From Flavobacteriales bacterium (GTDB lineage Bacteria > Bacteroidota > Bacteroidia > CAIKAF01), in contig JANWWQ010000009.1 in the NCBI GenBank assembly GCA_025055635.1, forward strand, positions 2,857 to 62,666: DNA of 59,810 bases, in the 5' to 3' direction. The notes beneath the pieces were generated by a model. It was given only the letters and a program-made list of their open reading frames with translations. It did not search any database and was not told the origin of the DNA. Of the stretch, positions 1 to 10,200 are shown piece by piece. Made by a program: the position numbers and the translations under genes. How positions within the stretch are numbered: the stretch's first letter is position 1; every line of letters starts with the position of its first letter.

Positions 1-620
1 CTTTGGGGCTTCACCTCAGCAAATCCCGTAAAATGACCAAAAGCTGGCATTACAAGATTATGAGCTTTGAGCCAAAAGCAGGGATAACGCTTTAAGCCCA
101 CCTTAAAACCGGGATGCATATGGCCAGAAACAAAGAGGGCCTCTTCAGTGCCTTCAATAGATGTGGTCTCATGGATAAACTTGAGTTGCTTTCTGTGCTG
201 CCACCTTGTTACGTAAATGTCCATGGCTTGATATTCACTCTCGCTGAGCACATCATGGTTGCCTTTCACTAAGGTTATCTTTAGGCCTTTCTGCCGACTT
301 CTCCACGATCCAAAAGCTTCTACGGCATAGCTGGAGGTACTGTGAAACAAATCTCCTAATACCAGTAATTCCTTTGGTTCATAACGTTTTAAGAGGGCTT
401 CAAGTTTTTGAAAATTTTTCAACTCCGTTTGCCAAGGTACAGGAACTCCGTGGCGACGAAAATGTGCAGATTTACCCACGTGTAAATCAGAGACCACCAA
501 CAGCGATTCGCCCGGAAGCCATAAGGCTCCCTCAGGTAAAAGAGTTATACCAAACGCGGTAACACTGCGTAGGCCCAGTGCCATAGCCAACAAAATTACA
601 GGGAGTCTGACTCGGAACAT
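1..620 (-). CDS. pdeM: Ligase-associated DNA damage response endonuclease PdeM-like metallophosphoesterase (3' end outside window)
   Basis: Reading the minus strand from 620 gives an open frame running off the left edge. It carries the calcineurin-like phosphoesterase motifs in order: SDLHVGK (D-x-H), LGDLFHS (GD), KGNHD (GNHD) and SGHMHPG (GH-x-H). Together with the LPEGALWLPGE start of the fold, this is the PdeM pattern, a family usually found beside an ATP-dependent DNA ligase and a ligase-associated helicase; those would lie to the left and cannot be seen. About 206 codons are present, so only the last few residues should be missing. An in-frame ATG at 584 gives an N-terminus more like the family's than the ATG at 620, so the start is uncertain. 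Nuclease function is inferred from family membership; the metal-binding motifs are seen directly. Confidence 0.85.
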   Translation of the reverse strand, partial: MFRVRLPVILLAMALGLRSVTAFGITLLPEGALWLPGESLLVVSDLHVGKSAHFRRHGVPVPWQTELKNFQKLEALLKRYEPKELLVLGDLFHSTSSYAVEAFGSWRSRQKGLKITLVKGNHDVLSESEYQAMDIYVTRWQHRKQLKFIHETTSIEGTEEALFVSGHMHPGFKVGLKRYPCFWLKAHNLVMPAFGHFTGFAEVKPQ

Positions 621-855
621 TGGAGTAGGGTTTTCTGATCGGCGAGCATGAGGAATTGTGACTCCATAAAGAATAATCCTTCATTGAAAAGTTCATTTTA
701 AGGAGAAAAAGGATACCTCTCATGGAATTTTTCATACATTTTTTTATATAATCTCTTAAAAGATTTCTTTTTTCAAAATCAATAAAAAGGTCTTTTTTGT
801 GAAAAAGATAAAAACTTTTACCATATTGTCCCATGACGATCTTCATAATGGACCT
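621..855. other. AT-rich intergenic region between pdeM and tRNA-Leu
   Basis: No convincing gene. A minus-strand open frame here is basic and low-complexity, then runs into pdeM in the wrong frame, so I take it as chance. The region should hold the pdeM promoter, but no clear TAnnTTTG box is visible on that strand. Confidence 0.5.
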
Positions 856-863
856 TACTTTTG
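856..863 (+). promoter_or_regulatory. Bacteroidota -7 box TACTTTTG for tRNA-Leu
   Basis: TACTTTTG matches TAnnTTTG exactly and ends 8 bases before the first base of the tRNA, the right spacing for a transcript with a very short leader. No good TTTG -33 box sits at the expected 18-19 base distance. Confidence 0.65.
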
Positions 864-871
864 CAGTGCAG

Positions 872-955
872 GCCCGGGTGGTGGAACGGTAGACACGCAG
901 GACTTAAAATCCTGTGGCCCACAAGGCCGTACGGGTTCAAATCCCGTTCCGGGCA
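872..955 (+). tRNA. tRNA-Leu (anticodon UAA)
   Basis: The 84-base sequence folds as a cloverleaf. Acceptor arms GCCCGGG (872-878) and TCCGGGC (948-954) pair with one G-U; the discriminator base is A955. The anticodon stem CAGGA/TCCTG (898-902, 910-914) encloses loop CTTAAAA, placing anticodon TAA at 905-907. There is a long variable arm typical of Leu, and a T arm with loop GTTCAAATC. CCA is not encoded. The gene converges on the AI-2E permease gene, which ends 4 bases away. Confidence 0.97.
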
Positions 956-959
956 CTCA

Positions 960-1988
960 TTAGCTTAAAGGACTGTCCTCAGCTCTCCCATATTCCTCAG
1001 CATAAAACCGTAGCAGAAGAAAGAAGGTAGCGATCAACACTGGGCCAAAGATGAGGCCCAGAAAGCCAAAGAGGTTAAGACCCAGAAAAACGCCCAGAAA
1101 AGTGGTGAGTGGATGAATGTTACCCAGTCTTTTTTGCAAAATTAAGCGAGCCACATTGTCGCTACCGCCTATAACAAGAAAGCCGTAAAGCAGGACCCAC
1201 AGAGCCGTTAAATAATTGCCGAGGGACACCTGATACAAGGCCATGGGTACCCACACCAACATGGTACCTAAAATCGGAACCATACTAGCTATCCCAGTGA
1301 TGAGTCCCCAGAATATTGGATCGGGTATACCGATAAGGGCATAGCCTGCCATGGCTACCCCAGCCTGAACCAGGGCAAGTAGAGGAATACCTATAGCGTT
1401 GGCCAAAATGAGAAACTTCAGTTCGCGTTGAAGTCTAAGAGCGTAACCACTTCTAAGCGGTACAAGCCGATTATAAAGCCTCTGAAATAACCTCCGCTCT
1501 GTAAGCAGAAAAAACAATAAAAAATACATCACCACTCCATTGAGTACAATATTCCCGAAGGATCCCAGCATGCGGGGTATTATTTTTTCAGCGTGGGAAG
1601 CGAGAAAATGCAAGGTCTCTTCTGTGGCCAAATGGTAGCCGGTTAAATCATAAAAACCATCCTCCAGGGAGGTGAGGAGATCCAGGATAGTCTGCTGGTT
1701 CAACCGGGAAAGTCCTGCTTTGTGTGCAACTACGTATATAGACCCTGCCAAGGGGAGCGCAATGGCTGCCAACGAAAAGATCATCAATACCACGGAAGAA
1801 AAGGCCAAGGGAAGCCGGTATTTTTCCGTGAGCCAGCGCTGGGGCTTATCTAAAAGAATAAATAAAGTGACGGCACCTAAAAACGCAGGGAGTAGCGCAT
1901 ACAGTTCGGCCAGGATGACCATGCCCAGCGCCACCAGGACAGCAATGAGCGCTATTTGCCTGATCCGGAGGGGCGACAGGGTGTCCAT
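960..1988 (-). CDS. AI-2E family transporter (PerM/YdiK-type membrane protein)
   Basis: 342-residue polytopic membrane protein of the usual length for the AI-2E exporter family. It opens with two hydrophobic segments (about residues 10-65), has a hydrophilic loop around 90-130, then five or so further membrane segments. The family's most conserved patch is near the C-terminus: G[27 protein letters not shown]. Family members export small molecules or act as Na+/H+ antiporters; the substrate cannot be read from sequence. The start lies 9 bases after the stop of the upstream surface-protein gene, so the two are probably co-transcribed. It ends against the tRNA-Leu gene on the other strand. Confidence 0.88.
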   Translation of the reverse strand: MDTLSPLRIRQIALIAVLVALGMVILAELYALLPAFLGAVTLFILLDKPQRWLTEKYRLPLAFSSVVLMIFSLAAIALPLAGSIYVVAHKAGLSRLNQQTILDLLTSLEDGFYDLTGYHLATEETLHFLASHAEKIIPRMLGSFGNIVLNGVVMYFLLFFLLTERRLFQRLYNRLVPLRSGYALRLQRELKFLILANAIGIPLLALVQAGVAMAGYALIGIPDPIFWGLITGIASMVPILGTMLVWVPMALYQVSLGNYLTALWVLLYGFLVIGGSDNVARLILQKRLGNIHPLTTFLGVFLGLNLFGFLGLIFGPVLIATFFLLLRFYAEEYGRAEDSPLS

Positions 1989-1997
1989 CCGGTGGTA

Positions 1998-4900
1998 TCA
2001 ACGAACCAGGGTCACTGTGCCGTGCAGCGTCTTGCCCAAGGCATCCACAATGTAAAAATATACCCCTTCGCTGGCTACCTGGTCGGATTTCCACACCCTA
2101 CCATCCCAGCATTTTTTATTGAGTTCGCGCGAATCAAATATCAGATTGCCCCAGCGGTTATAAATCAACATGTCGTAACAATCCTCCAAGCCAATTGGTG
2201 CAAAGCAATCATTCAGTGTGGGCGAAACCACAGGAGTAAAGATATTGGGCATGAGCAGCTCTCCGAAGTAGTGTTCCAGCGCTTTGGTTTTATGCGATTT
2301 GCATATTGTGTCACGGCATAATCCGTACTCGGCTGCCACGCATACAGTAATTAGACTGTCGTAAGGTACAGCAACATCGTTAGGGGTTTCAATGGGACCT
2401 CCGTTTTGGAAAAACCATTGCAAAGTATCGGCACTACCACCCGGAAAAAGTTCCAGTTTTAGGCTTAGGCCGAGGCATGAAGCGTATTCAGTAATGGCAA
2501 TACTATCGCTACCCAGGTTAAACACCTGCACTTGTACGGTATCGGAGTTCACACAGGCGGTGGAATCGTTGACCAAGTGCACTGTGAGAACGTAGGAAAT
2601 GGTGGAATGCGGCGTGGCCACAGGGTTTGGCACGTTGGGATCGCTCAACCAGGTCGCCGGACTCCACTGGTAGGCCAGGGCTGGTTCAGGGTTGCCAGGG
2701 CCCAACTGAATAGACTCTCCTTCACAGATGCTTGTATCATTACCCGCTACGGCAGGATAATCCAACACTACGACGAGCTTGGTCAAGGTGTCGCTGCACT
2801 GACTGTTACTCACAACCACTGTGTATTGCGTAGTAGCCAAGGGTGTACAGTAAGGCTGGAGCGAATTGGTGGATGATAGACCATCAGGAGGAGTCCACTG
2901 AGCAGTTAGTCCAGGCGTCAGAGGGAGGTCGGTGATCTGAAAAGTTTTTCCCTTGCACACGCTGGTATCCGCTAGAGTGAAAGTACCGAGTGAAATCACC
3001 GTAATCTGTCGTGAAATGGTGGTAGAGCAATTGCCCAACGTCACCGTTACCGTGAAAGTGGTGGTCTGCGTGAGATTTGCCAAAGGATTAGGCAATGTGG
3101 GGTCGTTTACGGCCGAAGCCGGACTCCATGAATAGGTGGCTCCCGGGATGGCTGAAGCAAAACCAATGTGCACAGGGCCCGCACATACGGTAGTATCATT
3201 AAGCACCAGGTTGGGAAAAGGCTGCACCACTACGGGGTAGATGATGGTGTCAGTGCATATACCATTTGATATTAAAAGATTATACGTGATGCTTCCCACA
3301 TTTGAATCAAAGATGGGATTTGAAACACTGGTATTGCTCAGGCCCGTTGCGGGCGTCCATTGGTAAGTAACTGAAGGATCGCCCGAGGGTGGAAATCCAA
3401 TCTGCGCCGGTTGCGAGGCACATACATACACAGGAGGATTTTGGGTGGTGCTGTTTCCAAAGATGTATACCTGTTTTACTATGCTATCTTCCGCATTGCA
3501 AGTAGTTCCAGTATTATTGAAGGCCACCAGGGTGACATTGTACGTACCTGGGGTGGTGTACGTCACCGTGGGATTGGTTTGGGTGGATGTTTGACCGTTT
3601 CCGAAATCCCAGTGGTATGAAACACCGTTAACGCTTAGATTATTAAAAGTGATAGTAGCGGGCGCACACTGGGCTGGAGGCACCGTAAAGTCAGCCAGTA
3701 AGGTCGGGAAGTCAAAATTAATTTTGAAAACACCATTGTTACAGTTGATGGAATTGTTGGTAGCCGACCAGGCACCAGGAGAGGTAGGAAAATCCGACCA
3801 GCCTCCGCATCCTGCACATACTGCCTGATAAATTTCCCCTTTCCGGTTAAAGCGGCTGGTGCCCCCGTCCACATGTTCTGCGGAAGTACCTCCACCAAAG
3901 AAGGTAGCGTAATACAGAGAGGCAGCATTCTCCTCCAGGATCATGACGTAAAAGTCACTACCATTGGTTGTAGTCTGCAGGGCGCCGGTGGTAACGGGAA
4001 GCCCTGTGGTGGTACATCCGGGAATTGGGGAATTTACAATACCTCCCCAGCCACTCATATAAATCTTATTGCACACGTCCACCAAGAACGCCGAAGGCAC
4101 AATATTGATTTGTCCGGGTGAAGTCCCCCACTGGGTACTCCAAATTATGGAGGTCAGACCATTATTTAATTTGCTCACAAATTGGGCTCCACCTACATTG
4201 AAGAATGTGGCATTCTGTATGAGCTGGCTACCTGTATGTTGCGTCTGCCCGAACACATACACTTCACCCACTTTATTAGTCTCCACGAAGTAAGTTTGGT
4301 CGTAAGAACTGGTGCCGAAGTAAATGGAAGTCAAAATCTGAGTCCCGTCAGCCTTAATGCGGCTGATAAAACCGTCCACATCACCATTGAAATTGGAAAA
4401 ACCGGGAATGCCCGTCGTGGGAAAATTGGTGGAATTTGTACCGCCTGACACCAGCACATTACCATTTTTTTCTATCGCCAGGGAGTAGCCTGCATCCGCA
4501 CCGCTGCCACCCAAATATCCAGCCCAGAATAGGGTTGTAAGATTATTGTCCATTTTGAAAACCACCGCATCTTGAGCCCCCCCCGCATAGACCGGCCCAA
4601 AGGAGTTCTGTACCCCAGGAAAATTCTGAGATTGTGTGGTCGTAGCCACATAAATGTTATTAAATAAGTCTATATCAATTTCACCCCGAGCCACATCGGC
4701 ATAATTTTTATCCAATCCCGGTGTGGGATTCACCCCATCATTGCCACTGCCACCTACGTAGGTACTGGCCATCAATTGACTGCCGTCATTCTTAATTCGA
4801 CTTATGAATATGTCGCAGCCTTGAGGGTAATTGAAGGAGTAAATCATATTTAAACTGGTACCCCCGTTAAATGTATTGTCATAGGCACCAGGGGTGGTAG

Positions 4901-5921
4901 GAAAATTGGCCGACCCCGTGGTCCCTAACACGAATAATTCCCCATAATTGTTAACCACTAGGCTATGAGGATTTTCGGCTCCTGATCCGCCCAGATAGGT
5001 GCTCCACAGGTTGGAAGTGAGAGTCGCATTAAATTTGGTCACAGATACATCGGTTAAGCCAGCTCCAAATGTGGGTTGAAACACCCCTGTTGTAGTGGGA
5101 TATCCTACATTAAAGACATTGCCTGCAATGAACACGTTTCCGTAGGCGTCATAGGTAGCCGTGAACCCAAAATTATCGGCCGTGCTACCGGTGTAGGTGG
5201 CGTAGAATATTACAGGGTCCAACACTAGGGTTCGGCGGGAATCGTACCCTTGCGGAAAAACGAACCTCACCCGCTGGCCCTCTACGGCATATTGGCAGGC
5301 TACTTTTTCTTCAGGAGCATCCGCATACCAGGCCACAGGCTGGTCTTCCTTGACATAGCCTACTTCCGTCCCTATTAAAAGGCGGCCAAATTCATCAATG
5401 GCGATTTGATCAGCCCCCTCCACATCCAAGTAAAGAAGAGCAGGATCAAATCCGGGTTGGAGCAACAGATTGTATTTGGCTCCAGGATGGCGAGTCAACC
5501 ACTCCTGTACAATCCGTCCCTCCGACCCAATCAGGCGTACTTTCCTGAAGGAACGGGCCCGTGAGGCCCAACGGGAGGGATCTTGACCTATGAAAAAATT
5601 TTCATAATAGGACGTCTCTTCCAGACTTTCTGGACGGGTGCCTACCAGCCAGCCGCAGGTGATTTTAATATGGGCAAGCTTTATTGGCCGGCTCTCCGGA
5701 TTAGAAGTACCGTTGTGCCATGATTCGAGTATCCCTTTATCATATAAAACATGCGAGTATCCATTAGGCCTTAAAAACAGCGCTCCTCCGGAAATCAATA
5801 AACGGTGGGTTACTTCCGCGGACCACTGCCCTTTATTCTCAATGAATAAAGGCTCTCCCGTGGCTCCAACAGAAGAAATGCCAATTAAGAAAAATGCAGC
5901 AAAATGCCCAGCGTATTTCAT
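1998..5921 (-). CDS. Giant T9SS type-B surface protein with SBBP-like propeller repeats and PKD domain
   Basis: 1307 residues. A Sec signal peptide (residues 1-20) is followed by FIENKGQW, the opening of the Bacteroidota N-terminal domain (DUF7948-like) that precedes SBBP beta-propeller repeats. Residues about 240-720 hold repeats of the form YLGGSGAD...GNVLVSGGT...FPTT, typical of SBBP. A PKD domain (YHWDFGNGQTS, about 745-820) follows, then several Ig/PKD-like modules with W-x-P-A-x-x-L motifs (830-1210). The last ~85 residues form a gliding-motility type C-terminal domain (NIFTP...LIYNRWGNLIF...GVYFYIVD...GTVTLVR), the type-B T9SS signal. It is therefore likely exported by SecYEG, then T9SS, and fixed at the cell surface. 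Ligand unknown; adhesion is only a family-level guess. Confidence 0.93.
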   Translation of the reverse strand: MKYAGHFAAFFLIGISSVGATGEPLFIENKGQWSAEVTHRLLISGGALFLRPNGYSHVLYDKGILESWHNGTSNPESRPIKLAHIKITCGWLVGTRPESLEETSYYENFFIGQDPSRWASRARSFRKVRLIGSEGRIVQEWLTRHPGAKYNLLLQPGFDPALLYLDVEGADQIAIDEFGRLLIGTEVGYVKEDQPVAWYADAPEEKVACQYAVEGQRVRFVFPQGYDSRRTLVLDPVIFYATYTGSTADNFGFTATYDAYGNVFIAGNVFNVGYPTTTGVFQPTFGAGLTDVSVTKFNATLTSNLWSTYLGGSGAENPHSLVVNNYGELFVLGTTGSANFPTTPGAYDNTFNGGTSLNMIYSFNYPQGCDIFISRIKNDGSQLMASTYVGGSGNDGVNPTPGLDKNYADVARGEIDIDLFNNIYVATTTQSQNFPGVQNSFGPVYAGGAQDAVVFKMDNNLTTLFWAGYLGGSGADAGYSLAIEKNGNVLVSGGTNSTNFPTTGIPGFSNFNGDVDGFISRIKADGTQILTSIYFGTSSYDQTYFVETNKVGEVYVFGQTQHTGSQLIQNATFFNVGGAQFVSKLNNGLTSIIWSTQWGTSPGQINIVPSAFLVDVCNKIYMSGWGGIVNSPIPGCTTTGLPVTTGALQTTTNGSDFYVMILEENAASLYYATFFGGGTSAEHVDGGTSRFNRKGEIYQAVCAGCGGWSDFPTSPGAWSATNNSINCNNGVFKINFDFPTLLADFTVPPAQCAPATITFNNLSVNGVSYHWDFGNGQTSTQTNPTVTYTTPGTYNVTLVAFNNTGTTCNAEDSIVKQVYIFGNSTTQNPPVYVCASQPAQIGFPPSGDPSVTYQWTPATGLSNTSVSNPIFDSNVGSITYNLLISNGICTDTIIYPVVVQPFPNLVLNDTTVCAGPVHIGFASAIPGATYSWSPASAVNDPTLPNPLANLTQTTTFTVTVTLGNCSTTISRQITVISLGTFTLADTSVCKGKTFQITDLPLTPGLTAQWTPPDGLSSTNSLQPYCTPLATTQYTVVVSNSQCSDTLTKLVVVLDYPAVAGNDTSICEGESIQLGPGNPEPALAYQWSPATWLSDPNVPNPVATPHSTISYVLTVHLVNDSTACVNSDTVQVQVFNLGSDSIAITEYASCLGLSLKLELFPGGSADTLQWFFQNGGPIETPNDVAVPYDSLITVCVAAEYGLCRDTICKSHKTKALEHYFGELLMPNIFTPVVSPTLNDCFAPIGLEDCYDMLIYNRWGNLIFDSRELNKKCWDGRVWKSDQVASEGVYFYIVDALGKTLHGTVTLVR

Positions 5922-6401
5922 TTTTAGTTAAAAGAGAGTTCAGTTTTTTGACGTTGAACTGTAATTTTTCGCTGCATATACCGTTTAATAATGTTTAGAA
6001 ACTATGGCACACTTTTACCCCTTTGTACCCTCTTTTTTCATTTACAAAAATAAAGAATTCTGGAACAAACCCTCTGAATTTACCTTAAAGTTTGTTATCG
6101 GATATGCATCGGCCCTGTATATCGTTCATTCCCGCCTCTGTGGAGAAATAGCGCTATTCCTGAATTAATCTGAAGGTTCGGGAGATAGTTTGTACCCTTT
6201 CCCGGCTTTCCTAATTTTAGAGCTATCCTTCGGACTATTCCAATGTTTTAAGCAAAAGTTTTAAATGCCTTTAATCATTTTATTGACAATTTTACAAGGA
6301 TATCTCAAGAAGCTCCCTTATTAATCCCTCCCTATTTTTGGCTTTTGAAAAGCTCCTAAAAACCTTCCTTTGAACGGGTAATTTCAAGCAGGCAACTCTT
6401 T
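5922..6401. other. 480-base intergenic region
   Basis: Lies between divergent genes for the surface protein (minus) and the channel (plus). I see no gene or stable hairpin. It must hold both promoters. The only clear match is TATTTTTG at 6333-6340 on the plus strand. Confidence 0.6.
6333..6340 (+). promoter_or_regulatory. Candidate -7 box TATTTTTG upstream of ion channel gene
   Basis: Exact TAnnTTTG match, giving a leader of roughly 55-60 bases before the ATG at 6402. No clear TTTG -33 partner. Confidence 0.45.
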
Positions 6402-7211
6402 ATGCTGAGTCATTTTTTTCTTAATAACAAATTTATCCTTTGCCTTATTGCAGCTAACGCACTAATAATTTTTTTCCAGGGTTTTCTCCAAGCTGAAAGT
6501 GTTGAAAACAAACTGCTAGATACCGCTGACCATATTCTCACCCTCATGTTTCTTATTGAAGCCCTGGTTAAATTGAGATCTTGGGGCATTCGCACCTATT
6601 TTTCAGATGGGTGGAATGTGTTTGACTTTATTCTGGTAGTGGTGGCTTTGCCGTCTCTTGTCTTCTGGCTCACGCCTGTCCAGGTGATTCAGATGGATTT
6701 TCTGCTGGCCCTGCGGGTGTTACGCATTTTCAAGTTTTTCAGAGTTCTGCGCTTTATTCCTAATGTGGAACATCTGATATTGGGAGTGCTTCGGGCTCTG
6801 CGTTCATCCATTCTTGTAGTGTTTGCCTTTGTGATCTTTAATTTCATTTTTGCCATCCTGTCCTTTTACTTCTTCGGTCACCTGGCCCCAGAATACTTCG
6901 GTAATCCTCTTCTGGCTTTTTACTCCACTTTTAAAATTTTCACGGTGGAAGGCTGGTACGAGGTGCCCGACCTCATCGCCGAGCGCAGTAATTCGGTGTG
7001 GCTATCCGTGGCAGCCCGCATTTACTTCGTCCTGATGCTATTTGGAGGAGGAATATTTGGACTCTCTCTCATAAACTCCATTTTCGTGGAGAGCATGATG
7101 AGCGATAGCAATCGGGATTTGGAAATTAAAGTGGATGAGCTTCGCCTAGAAATTCAACAACTACGCCAATCCTTGGAGTCCCGCACAAAAACCGATAGAG
7201 AAAATTCCTGA
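6402..7211 (+). CDS. Single-domain voltage-gated cation channel (NaChBac/Cav-like ion transporter)
   Basis: 269 residues with the six-segment plan of a prokaryotic Nav/Cav subunit, expected to act as a homotetramer. S1 is about residues 10-28, S2 40-58 with conserved acidic residues, and S3 71-90 with WNVFDF. S4 carries five positive residues at every third position (R105, R108, K111, R114, R117), so voltage sensing is intact. S5 is about 136-158, the pore helix 168-180 and S6 198-228. The filter reads TVEGWYE (181-187): E183 is the ring glutamate, and Gly replaces the usual Ser after it, with an extra Glu at 187. A short coiled coil (about 230-260) follows, as in NavAb-type tails. It stands alone between two convergent/divergent surface-protein genes. 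Ion selectivity is inferred, not shown. Confidence 0.92.
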   Translation: MLSHFFLNNKFILCLIAANALIIFFQGFLQAESVENKLLDTADHILTLMFLIEALVKLRSWGIRTYFSDGWNVFDFILVVVALPSLVFWLTPVQVIQMDFLLALRVLRIFKFFRVLRFIPNVEHLILGVLRALRSSILVVFAFVIFNFIFAILSFYFFGHLAPEYFGNPLLAFYSTFKIFTVEGWYEVPDLIAERSNSVWLSVAARIYFVLMLFGGGIFGLSLINSIFVESMMSDSNRDLEIKVDELRLEIQQLRQSLESRTKTDRENS

Positions 7212-7234
7212 AATGGGGTGGATTTCTTGGTCCA

Positions 7235-10200
7235 TTAACGAATGAGGGTCACTGCTCCCCTGACAGTTTTGAGCTTATTGGCATAGTTACGAAATTGAAT
7301 CAAATACACGTAAGTGTCTTGTTTCATCATGCTGCCACGGTTCATGTAGCGGCCATTCCAGCCCTCATAGACGTCCTCGCTGTAATATACCACCTGGCCC
7401 CAGCGGTCAAAGATCCACACCTTGTAATCTCTGATATAGCTTAAGACAGGCCTCCACACCTCATTGTGGTTGTTGCCGTCGGGGGTAAACGCCGTGGGAA
7501 TAAAAACCTCCGTCACAGGATTCACGAGCACATGGGCCGTGGCCGTGTCGGTACATCCGAAAGGCGTACGTACAATTTGGGTGATGGTGAATAGTCCCTC
7601 ACTCTGATAGAGGTGTGAGGGGTTCTGCTCGGTGGATTGCCAACCGTCGCCAAAGGTGTAAAACCACTGGGTTGCGTAAAGCGAATTGTCTGTAATTACC
7701 ACGTGGGCGTCTTCCAGATCCACGACCGGCGGGTGGGCCGAAAAGCCTGCCTCCGGCGACGGATAGACAGCCACAACATCAGATAGTTGGACCGAGGCTG
7801 AGCAGCCGTTGCCATCTGTCACCATTAGGGTAACACTGTAGGTGCCATGGTCTGTATAGACAACTGAAGGGCTGAGACCTGCACCACTTTCCCCATTACC
7901 GAAGTTCCACGTAGCCAACAAAGGAGGCGCACCCGTGCTGGTACTTGTGAATTGCACTGTGAGCGGGGCACATCCTGAGGGGGGAGAAAGCGTGAAGGAT
8001 GGCACAGGCTCCGCCCAGACCTCCACGGAAGCCTGGGCCTGGGCCTGACATCCGTTGTCGTTCACGAAGAGCGAAATCGGATGTACCCCTGCCTGATTCC
8101 AGGTAATGTTCTGTGGGTTTTGAGCGGAGGAAGTGGCCGGAGAGCCACCTGGGAAGCTCCATTGGAAAACGGCTGTGGGTCCCCAGGAGCCCTGTACGGT
8201 AAAGTCAAATGAGTTGCCCGTGAGGCATTGAGGAGGGGGAGCCACAATATTTACTTGTGGCAAAGGCAACACCGTGAGATTTTGCACGTACGGCTGGGAT
8301 GTACAACCGTTTTCCGACACGGCTAGGCTAATGGACACCTGGCCGGGCTGGTTATAGGCTACCTGATAAGGCCCGGCAGAAGCGCCGCTAAGTATCTGGC
8401 CTCCCCCAAAGTTCCAGTTGAAAGCGGTGGCCGGACTGCCGTTCCCCGTATAGGTAATCGTGGTGGCTTGGCCGGCACAGATAGGTGTGGTAATTGTGAA
8501 GGTGGCTGAGGGACTGGCATTTACAGTTACTGTTTGGGAGAAAGGCTGTGAAGCGCAACCATTTTCAATGACCTGCAAGGAAATAGTGTAGTTGCCGGCT
8601 GTGTTCCAGCTGACCTGGTAAGGACCAGCCGCGCTGCCAGATTGTACGCTGCCGCCTGCAAAATTCCACATAAACTGGGCTGCGGCACCGGCATTACCAG
8701 TGTAGGTAATCGTGCTATTTTGACCGACGCAAACGGGGGTGGAGGCCGTAAAGAAGGCGGTAGGGGAAGATAAAATAACAATATTGTGAACGGTGGTTGT
8801 GGGGGGGCAGCCGGCTTCCGTCACGGTCAGTGACACAGCATACTGCCCAGAAACAGGCCAGGAAACCTGATAAGGCCCCTGACCCGAGCCTGAAAGAACC
8901 GTACCTCCACCAAAATCCCATTGGTAAGTAGCTGTGGGCTGTCCGGTACCCGTATAAGTGATGTCTACGGATTGGCCCACGCACGCCGTCGCAGGAAGGT
9001 TAAAATCGGCCGTGGGTGGTGAACCCACCGACACGGTGGTCTGAGCGGAGGCAGATTGGCCGCATTGGTCGCTCACCGTAACCGTGTAAGTGGTGGTAAC
9101 AGCGGGGTTCACCGAAATTGTCGGGGTGTTGCCTGCGCCATTATCCCAATTATATGTGATATTGCCGTAGCCTCCTGTTGCCGTGGCAGTGATGGTGGTG
9201 CCCGTTCCCCCAGCGCATAGGCTGATGTTTGGGGGTACGGACACCGTGAGAGGTTCGGTATCTCCTATCTGAAGCGTGTAAGCCCCAGACCCACAAACTG
9301 AATTTTGAAGCGTGATGGTAACGGTCTCTAAACCTTCGGTTATGCCATCGGGTAGAGCATTAATATAGAGATTAGCAGAGGTTTGGCCCGCTGGGATTGT
9401 AATAGAATTAGGAATAGCCTGATAGTCCACGCCGTTGATGGCAGTACCGCCCACAGTAAAGGATATAGTGATATTAGACACAGCCGGGGAGGCCAATGAG
9501 AAGGTAAAGTAGTTCACATCTATTCCGCAGGCCTCGTAGGCTGTGCCTCCAGGAAAGAGGGTAGTGGACGTTACGGTCACCGTATTTCCACCGGGTGAGT
9601 AAAGTCCATCCTGTTTGATGAAAACCCAGGAGTCATAAATCTCATCTCCGCCATCGGCAATCATCAGCCGGATATGATAAGTGGAACAAGGTATCACTGT
9701 GGCGGTGGCCGTGAGCACAGTAGTGAAAGCATCCATCGCCAGGGAGTTGCCAGTACAGTTGTCCACGAAATAGGCACAGTTGTAGCAAGGTCCGAAGGCA
9801 CACCCTCCCCAATTGCCGTTATTGATATTATCAATGGTCACAGGCAAGGAGGTTCCTGGTACGAGGGCAATGTTTTGCTGGCCCACTATCCCCGGCCCAC
9901 TTATGAAAAAGGCAAACGCATCGTTGTATCCAGAGTTTACCCATTCGTTGTACTCCTCGGAACCGAACACATACTCCACGTTGATTTGATTGGAAAGAGG
10001 AACAAAATCAAATTCCAACACCAATCCGTCGTAAGTGGTGGCTCCGGCGATGGAATTCAGCTCGGGGTAAGTGGTACCGCCATTCTGACCACTGATAAAA
10101 TTGGATGCCGGGCCCGCAAAACTGGCCGCGTTTGCAGGATCCAAAAGACCTGTACTCATGACTACGCCACTATTCAGGCCCAGGTTCGTACTGCTGCCAT

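Noticed and set aside
532-846. Minus-strand 104-codon frame beside pdeM
   Set aside because: It overlaps pdeM in another frame, and its upstream half is low-complexity and basic; the metallophosphoesterase motifs are in the other frame.
1672-5931. Several plus-strand frames inside the first T9SS gene
   Set aside because: They are shadows of a gene with clear domains along its whole length and show no domain of their own.
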